Source: CAVQUE01 sp046290435 (lineage in GTDB: Bacteria; Actinomycetota; Acidimicrobiia; Acidimicrobiales; UBA8592). From it: a stretch of 34,923 bases of DNA. Location of the stretch: assembly GCA_046290435.1 (NCBI GenBank), contig JBKAGO010000062.1, forward strand, positions 1 to 34,923, read 5' to 3'. Below the pieces are notes generated by a model that was not told where the DNA came from, ran no database searches, and was given only the letters and a program-made list of their open reading frames with translations. The position numbers and the translations under genes are program-made. This document shows positions 30,959-34,923 of this stretch, piece by piece; position 1 is the first letter of the stretch, and each line of letters begins with the position of its first letter.

Positions 30959-30986
30959 CCACCGAGGGCTCACGGTGGCGAGCGTA
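30959..30986 (-). promoter_or_regulatory. Promoter and hairpin of the four-gene operon
   Basis: On the minus strand TACGCT (plus 30981-30986) fits a -10 box. Just downstream, CCACCG and CGGTGG (plus 30959-30978) form a hairpin in the leader. The leader would be about 50 nt. The M48 protease gene is divergent 100 bp away. Confidence 0.4.
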
Positions 30987-31074
30987 CGCGCAGACAGGCT
31001 GATCATCGCACGGCCGACCACCGCGAGCGAACGCCACTGCTGCCGCTGTTCCGCCCTGCCCAGCGGGTCACGCC

Positions 31075-32310
31075 ATGACGACCGACTTCCGCGCCATGCA
31101 AGCGGCGAACCGCCGGACCACCTGGTGGCTCATGGCCGCCAGCTTCCTCCTGCTCGCCGCCGTGGCCATCACGGTGTCCTATCTCCTCATCGGCGGCGTC
31201 ATCGCCGCTGCGATCGGCATCGGTATCGCAGTGGCCGGAACCTGGGGCAGCTATCAGGCCTCGGACCGCATCGCCATCGCAGCAAACGGTGCGAAGCCGG
31301 CGGACCCCGACGAGTACCAGCGCCTGCACAACCTCGTCGAGGAGATGGCCATCGCCGCCGGCCTGCCCAAGCCGCGTGTCTATGTCGTCGACGACCCGGC
31401 ACCGAACGCCTTCGCCACCGGCAAGAACCCTGAACACGCCGCCATCGCCGCCACCACCGGGTTGCTCGACAAGCTCGAGCGCTCCGAGCTCCAGGGCGTC
31501 ATCGCCCACGAGATGGCCCACATCCGCAACAACGACATCCGGGTCATGACCGTCGCCGTCGCCACCGCCGGCGCCATCGCCCTGATCGCCGACCTGTTCT
31601 GGCGCTTCCTCTACTTCGGAGCGCTCTCCGGCGGGAACCGTCGCAGCAGCAGCAGCAACAACAACGGCGGACCCCAGGCCATCATCGCCATCGTCGGCTT
31701 CCTGTTCGTCCTCGTGCTCGCACCGCTCGCCGCAGGGCTGCTGCGCGCCGCCATCTCGCGCAGCCGCGAGGGCCTCGCCGACGCCAGCGCCGTCGAACTC
31801 ACCCGCAATCCCGAGGGTCTGCGGCGGGCCCTCGAAAAGCTCGACGCCGACGTCACCGTGCTGCGCCGCACCTCGCATGCGACGTCGCACATGTGGATCG
31901 AGACGCCCGACGACCTCGAGCGTGGCCACAAGGGGCAACGGTTCAACTCGCTGTTCAACACCCACCCCCCGCTGCGCGAGCGCATCGACACCCTGCGCGC
32001 CATGGAAGGGCTCACCCCCTACACCGGCCCATCCGAAGAGCAGCTGGCTGCGGTCGCAGGCCACCAACGCACCCTCACCGAGCGGCCGGCGAGCTGGTCG
32101 GCGCTCGTCGGCGGTGCCGAGGCAATGGGTCTCGCCGGTTCTGCCGGCGCAGCTGCCGCCGGCTCTGCCACCGCAGCGGCAGCGTCCGCCGGTGCCGTGT
32201 CGGCAGCGGCCGCATCGGCGCCGGTCGCGGGCTGGTACCCCGACCCCACCGCCGACGGGCGGCTTCGTTGGTGGGACGGCGCGCGCTGGACCAACTTCAC
32301 CCAGCGCTGA
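31075..32310 (+). CDS. M48-family zinc metalloprotease (HtpX-like) with C-terminal DUF2510
   Basis: Encodes 411 residues from the ATG at 31075. Two N-terminal membrane helices (about 17-60) precede the protease domain. VIAHEMAHIRNNDIRV holds the zinc site His145-Glu146-His149, and Glu232 in SRSREGLADASAVEL is the third ligand. Two more hydrophobic helices (about 160-180 and 203-223) are typical of HtpX. HtpX degrades damaged or misfolded membrane proteins. After the core, an Ala/Gly/Ser-rich linker (about 345-380) leads to a DUF2510 module: GWYPDPTADGRLRWWDGARW, about 25 residues found at protein ends in actinobacteria, thought to act as a surface or protein-binding tag. Sequence and length are normal for such fusions. 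It stands alone and is divergent from the four-gene operon. Confidence 0.9.
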   Translation: MTTDFRAMQAANRRTTWWLMAASFLLLAAVAITVSYLLIGGVIAAAIGIGIAVAGTWGSYQASDRIAIAANGAKPADPDEYQRLHNLVEEMAIAAGLPKPRVYVVDDPAPNAFATGKNPEHAAIAATTGLLDKLERSELQGVIAHEMAHIRNNDIRVMTVAVATAGAIALIADLFWRFLYFGALSGGNRRSSSSNNNGGPQAIIAIVGFLFVLVLAPLAAGLLRAAISRSREGLADASAVELTRNPEGLRRALEKLDADVTVLRRTSHATSHMWIETPDDLERGHKGQRFNSLFNTHPPLRERIDTLRAMEGLTPYTGPSEEQLAAVAGHQRTLTERPASWSALVGGAEAMGLAGSAGAAAAGSATAAAASAGAVSAAAASAPVAGWYPDPTADGRLRWWDGARWTNFTQR

Positions 32311-32373
32311 CCCAACCCACACCGACCCGTCTCCCGCGGGAACCGCAGCCGGACCAGCCGATAGCCTGAGCCG

Positions 32374-33903
32374 GTGTCGTCCGGCCCCCCGCCACCCGCG
32401 CGAACCCTGTCGCTTCGCGCCCTGATCGCGCTCCTGCTGGCCGCCGCGCTCGTGGCCGCATCGTGCGCGGACGGCGACGAGGGCTTCGGCCAGGCCCAGC
32501 CCACACCCGACGCACCCGCCGCCGACGAATCACCCGACGACGACGGCGACACCGACCCATCCGACGCAGAAACGTCGCCGGCCGAGCCCACACCGACACC
32601 GGCCCCCTCCCCCACCCCGGTCCCCGATCCGCCGGGTCGTGCCGAGCTCGATCCCGACCTCACGCTCGAACAGGGCCCCCGTATCGCCGTCGAGACCGCC
32701 GACGGGCAGCTGTTCACGATGCTCGGCGACGGCACCAACCAGATCCCGCTCACCGCTGCCTCGGAGGGAACGGTCAACCGGTTCCCGACCTGGTCCTCCG
32801 ACGCCAGCCGTCTGGCATGGGTCACCAGCCGGCCCGGAGGCGACGACCCCGAGATCCGCTCGGCCCGCTTCGACGGCAGCGCCTGGATCCAGCAATCGAC
32901 ACCGTCTGCGCCGTTCCTGCTGTCATGGGATCCGACCACCACGCGCATCGCCGCGCTCGGACCGGGCCGGACGGGATTCGAGTTGGGCGTCGTCGACCTC
33001 GCCGCCGACGAACTCGACTACCAGCGGGTCGACGAGGGTTCGCCCTTCTGGTTCTCGTGGAGCCCCGACGGCGACGAGTTCCTGGTCCACGCGAGCGGCG
33101 TCCGCCTCGACATCGTGCCGCTCGAGGGGTCACCGCAGGTCCTCGAGCCCCTGCCCGGCGCCTTCCAGGCGCCCCAGTGGATGCAGGGGCCGGTGCCGCT
33201 CGTGTACGCCGACACCGTCGACGACGAGGACTTCCTGGTCGTCGCCGGCGACCAGGGGGCCGGCCGGCGCCCCATCGCCACCTACGACGGCTACCTCCAG
33301 TTCACCGTGGCCCCGGCCACGGGGCTGATCGCGTTGCAGGTCCTCGATCCGGCCGTCGCGCCGGTGCCCGAGACCATCACAGCGGCGTTCCAGCCCGACG
33401 ACATCGTCGACATCGTCGATCCCATCCCGCGCGATCAGCTGACCCTGATGGCCACCTTCGGCGGCGATCCCATCCCCTTGCATCCCGATCCGCGCCAGCC
33501 CCGGTCCGAGGGTCCGGCGATCGCGTTCGTATGGAGCCCCGACGGCAACCAGCTGGCATGGCTCATCGAGGTCGAGGCCGGCAACGGCTGCGACACCGAG
33601 ACTGCCGTGTACGAGTGGCGCTTCTGGACGGGCTCGGACATCGTCGATGGGCCGCGGTTCGTGCCCACGCCGACCTTCGCCTGCAACTACGTGCCGTTCT
33701 TCGACCAGTTCGAACAGAGCGTCACGTTCTGGTCTCCCGACAGCACCCAGATCGTCTATGCGGGCACCGACGTGGCAACCGGCGAGCGCGGGATCTTCAC
33801 CCACCAGATCGGTTCGGTGCTCCCACCGTTGCGCCTGGCCGACGGCGAGCTCGGGGTGTGGTCGCCCGACGCCGCCGGCTCGGCGGCGAGCTCGGCGCTC
33901 TGA
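32374..33903 (+). CDS. Lipoprotein with TolB-like WD40/PD40 beta-propeller
   Basis: Encodes 509 residues from the GTG at 32374. A signal peptide ends in LLAAALVAASC with Cys31 as the probable lipidated residue. A Pro/Asp/Glu/Thr-rich linker (about 40-95) spaces the folded domain from the membrane. The domain has repeated propeller blades of the PD40/TolB type, each with an SPDG-like corner: TWSSDASRLAWV, SWDPTTTRIAAL, SWSPDGDEFLVH, VWSPDGNQLAWL, FWSPDSTQIVYAG and VWSPDAAG. Such exported propellers bind protein or peptidoglycan partners; no enzyme is recognised. Two Cys around residues 408 and 439 may form a disulfide. The gene is in line with the M48 protease (63 bp apart) and convergent with the DUF2071 gene. 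There is no evidence of a ligand. Confidence 0.83.
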   Translation: MSSGPPPPARTLSLRALIALLLAAALVAASCADGDEGFGQAQPTPDAPAADESPDDDGDTDPSDAETSPAEPTPTPAPSPTPVPDPPGRAELDPDLTLEQGPRIAVETADGQLFTMLGDGTNQIPLTAASEGTVNRFPTWSSDASRLAWVTSRPGGDDPEIRSARFDGSAWIQQSTPSAPFLLSWDPTTTRIAALGPGRTGFELGVVDLAADELDYQRVDEGSPFWFSWSPDGDEFLVHASGVRLDIVPLEGSPQVLEPLPGAFQAPQWMQGPVPLVYADTVDDEDFLVVAGDQGAGRRPIATYDGYLQFTVAPATGLIALQVLDPAVAPVPETITAAFQPDDIVDIVDPIPRDQLTLMATFGGDPIPLHPDPRQPRSEGPAIAFVWSPDGNQLAWLIEVEAGNGCDTETAVYEWRFWTGSDIVDGPRFVPTPTFACNYVPFFDQFEQSVTFWSPDSTQIVYAGTDVATGERGIFTHQIGSVLPPLRLADGELGVWSPDAAGSAASSAL

Positions 33904-33931
33904 CCCGACCGGCCCTCAGGTTCACGCCGCC

Positions 33932-34690
33932 TCAGGTACCGGGCGCGAAGGCGGGGCTCGGCGCCAGCGCCCGGCGCTCGGCCAGCACCACCCGGCGAGG
34001 CCGTCCGATGCGGACCTCGACACCGGGCGTCCAGTGCACCAGCGGCTCGGCCTCGGGCTGGGGATAGCCGGCGACCGTGCTGAGGGTGTCATCGAGCCGG
34101 TGCAGTTGCGCGCGGTGCAGCGGCCACTCGGGATGCTCGACCGGGGCGTACAGGACCCGACCGACGGCTCGCGAATAGAGCCCCCATCGGCACGTGAGGA
34201 AGCGTTCGAGGGAGGTGACCTCCTCGGCGGCGATGGGCGAACCGATGGCGATGTCGATGGCCGAGGTGGCCCGGGGGCCACCCCAGCGGCGGCGGCACTC
34301 GTAGACGCGGCGGTCGCCGGTGCGGCGGATCTGCATCTTGGACCACATGTACGGCAGTCCATAGGTGACGCGGGCGACCGCCGTCGGGATCAGTCGGGTG
34401 ATGTCGAGGCTGTCGAACCACACACCGGGCCGGCCGGCGGCGTCGCGGACGTAGGTGCGGATGTTGGTCTCCGGGAACGTGCCGAGGTACGGGACGTGGA
34501 GCCCTCCGGCGCCGATGCGTTGCATGTGGAAGGCGACCAGGCCCACCCAGGCATGGCCGTCGTGGAGATCGGCATAGAGGCCCCGGGGCAGCCGATCCTG
34601 GACGGCGTCGACGGGGACGGGCCAGTGCACGAAAGCGAGGTCGTTCCACTCCTGACGCATGATCGCCCACCGCACCGGATCGGACGTCAC
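33932..34690 (-). CDS. DUF2071 (YqjF-like) protein
   Basis: Encodes 252 residues from the GTG at 34690; a GTG at 34708 would add six residues and sits too close to GGGGAGG to be served by it. A longer frame exists upstream but is Arg-rich. The family signature is clear: EWNDLAFVHWPVPVDAVQDR near residues 13-32, then the hot spots WVGLVAFHMQRIG, PETNIRTYVRDAAGRPGVWF and LPYMWSKMQI. The last third has the usual LTCRWGLYSRAVGRVLYAPV and ends with VHWTPGVEVRIGRPRRVVL. DUF2071 proteins are common in actinobacteria and Bacillus (YqjF); their fold is a lipocalin/acetoacetate decarboxylase-like barrel and their role is unknown. It is soluble. It is convergent with the lipoprotein gene, 28 bp apart. 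Confidence 0.87.
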   Translation of the reverse strand: MTSDPVRWAIMRQEWNDLAFVHWPVPVDAVQDRLPRGLYADLHDGHAWVGLVAFHMQRIGAGGLHVPYLGTFPETNIRTYVRDAAGRPGVWFDSLDITRLIPTAVARVTYGLPYMWSKMQIRRTGDRRVYECRRRWGGPRATSAIDIAIGSPIAAEEVTSLERFLTCRWGLYSRAVGRVLYAPVEHPEWPLHRAQLHRLDDTLSTVAGYPQPEAEPLVHWTPGVEVRIGRPRRVVLAERRALAPSPAFAPGT

Positions 34691-34839
34691 GGGGGGATAT
34701 GCGTTCACCTCCCCAACGCTAGTGCGGCATGCGACGCCAGCCGAGACCGGCGCCGAGAATCGTTGCCCTGGCGACGGTTTTCGGCGCCGGTTCCCATGGC
34801 CTGAGCCCGGCACGGCCCCGGGCAGCTAGCCCGGCCTGT

Positions 34840-34923
34840 TCAGTAGGTCCGTTGGTCGTGTAGGTGCCGATCCGCGAAGTGGCCCTTCTGGCAAGGGAAT
34901 CTGTAGGTGCTCAAGCCAACAGA
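34840..34923 (-). other. Possible 3' end of a gene entering from the right edge
   Basis: On the minus strand a frame open to the window edge ends in TGA at plus 34840-34842 with a tail containing YRFPCQKGHFADRHLHDQ. A second frame ends in TAG at 34826-34828. Neither can be judged over so few codons, and base composition is less GC-rich than the neighbours. The rest of 34814-34923 shows no other feature. Confidence 0.2.

Noticed and set aside
1..34923. tRNA, rRNA or riboswitch
   Set aside because: No convincing T-loop/anticodon arrangement or known riboswitch core was found by eye in any intergenic region; a covariance-model scan would settle this.

Overview
The window is about 35 kb of very GC-rich DNA (roughly 68-70% by eye, third codon positions almost all G or C). 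It carries actinobacterial marker families: a ParC/ParE pair of the Streptomyces type, a DUF222-HNH (13E12-type) protein, an M48 protease ending in a DUF2510 module, an igr-like steroid side-chain operon, and several apparently leaderless starts. I read it as a chromosomal segment of a free-living actinomycete, probably near Acidimicrobiia; the class is an inference. No rRNA, tRNA, CRISPR array, prophage or intact transposase gene was seen.

Left part (1-13126, almost all + strand): the end of a Tad/Flp pilus cluster (tadE-like, truncated by the window edge, then tadG-like); a GT2 glycosyltransferase followed by a His-rich permease and its TIGR03943 partner; topoisomerase IV parC-parE behind a probable LexA/SOS box; an ASCH-domain protein; a small membrane protein on the minus strand; an unrecognised 370-residue protein; and a TrmO-GNAT fusion.

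Middle (13127-18497): an Asp-nucleophile alpha/beta hydrolase, then a DUF222-HNH gene preceded by palindromic repeats and a perfect 16-bp inverted repeat. A possible gene remnant lies against its 3' end. A two-gene minus-strand operon follows (cytochrome P450 plus MDR oxidoreductase), and then a 705-bp gene-free divergent region with a perfect 26-bp inverted repeat, a 13-bp inverted repeat and a 36-bp tandem repeat.

Right-middle (18498-25512): a RecB-family nuclease with four Cys placed as for an Fe-S cluster, a protein with a ParB-like N-terminal motif, a repeat-containing acidic protein, and mutM, whose 3' end has been extended by a REP-like hairpin. Next comes an operon, behind an operator-like palindrome, that encodes a ChsH2-ChsH1 fusion and Ltp2; these remove the last side-chain carbons of steroids. 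A 163-bp MITE-like element follows.

Right part (25512-34923): a SulP transporter with a beta-carbonic anhydrase (probable bicarbonate/CO2 handling); a four-gene minus-strand operon in which every junction overlaps by 4 nt (membrane beta-sandwich protein, small beta-sandwich protein, TesB-like thioesterase, nucleoside hydrolase); a divergent M48 protease; a TolB-like lipoprotein; and a DUF2071 protein.

The least explained signals are the inverted-repeat region at 18012-18464, the palindrome array before the HNH gene, the TrmO-GNAT fusion and the four-gene overlapping operon.
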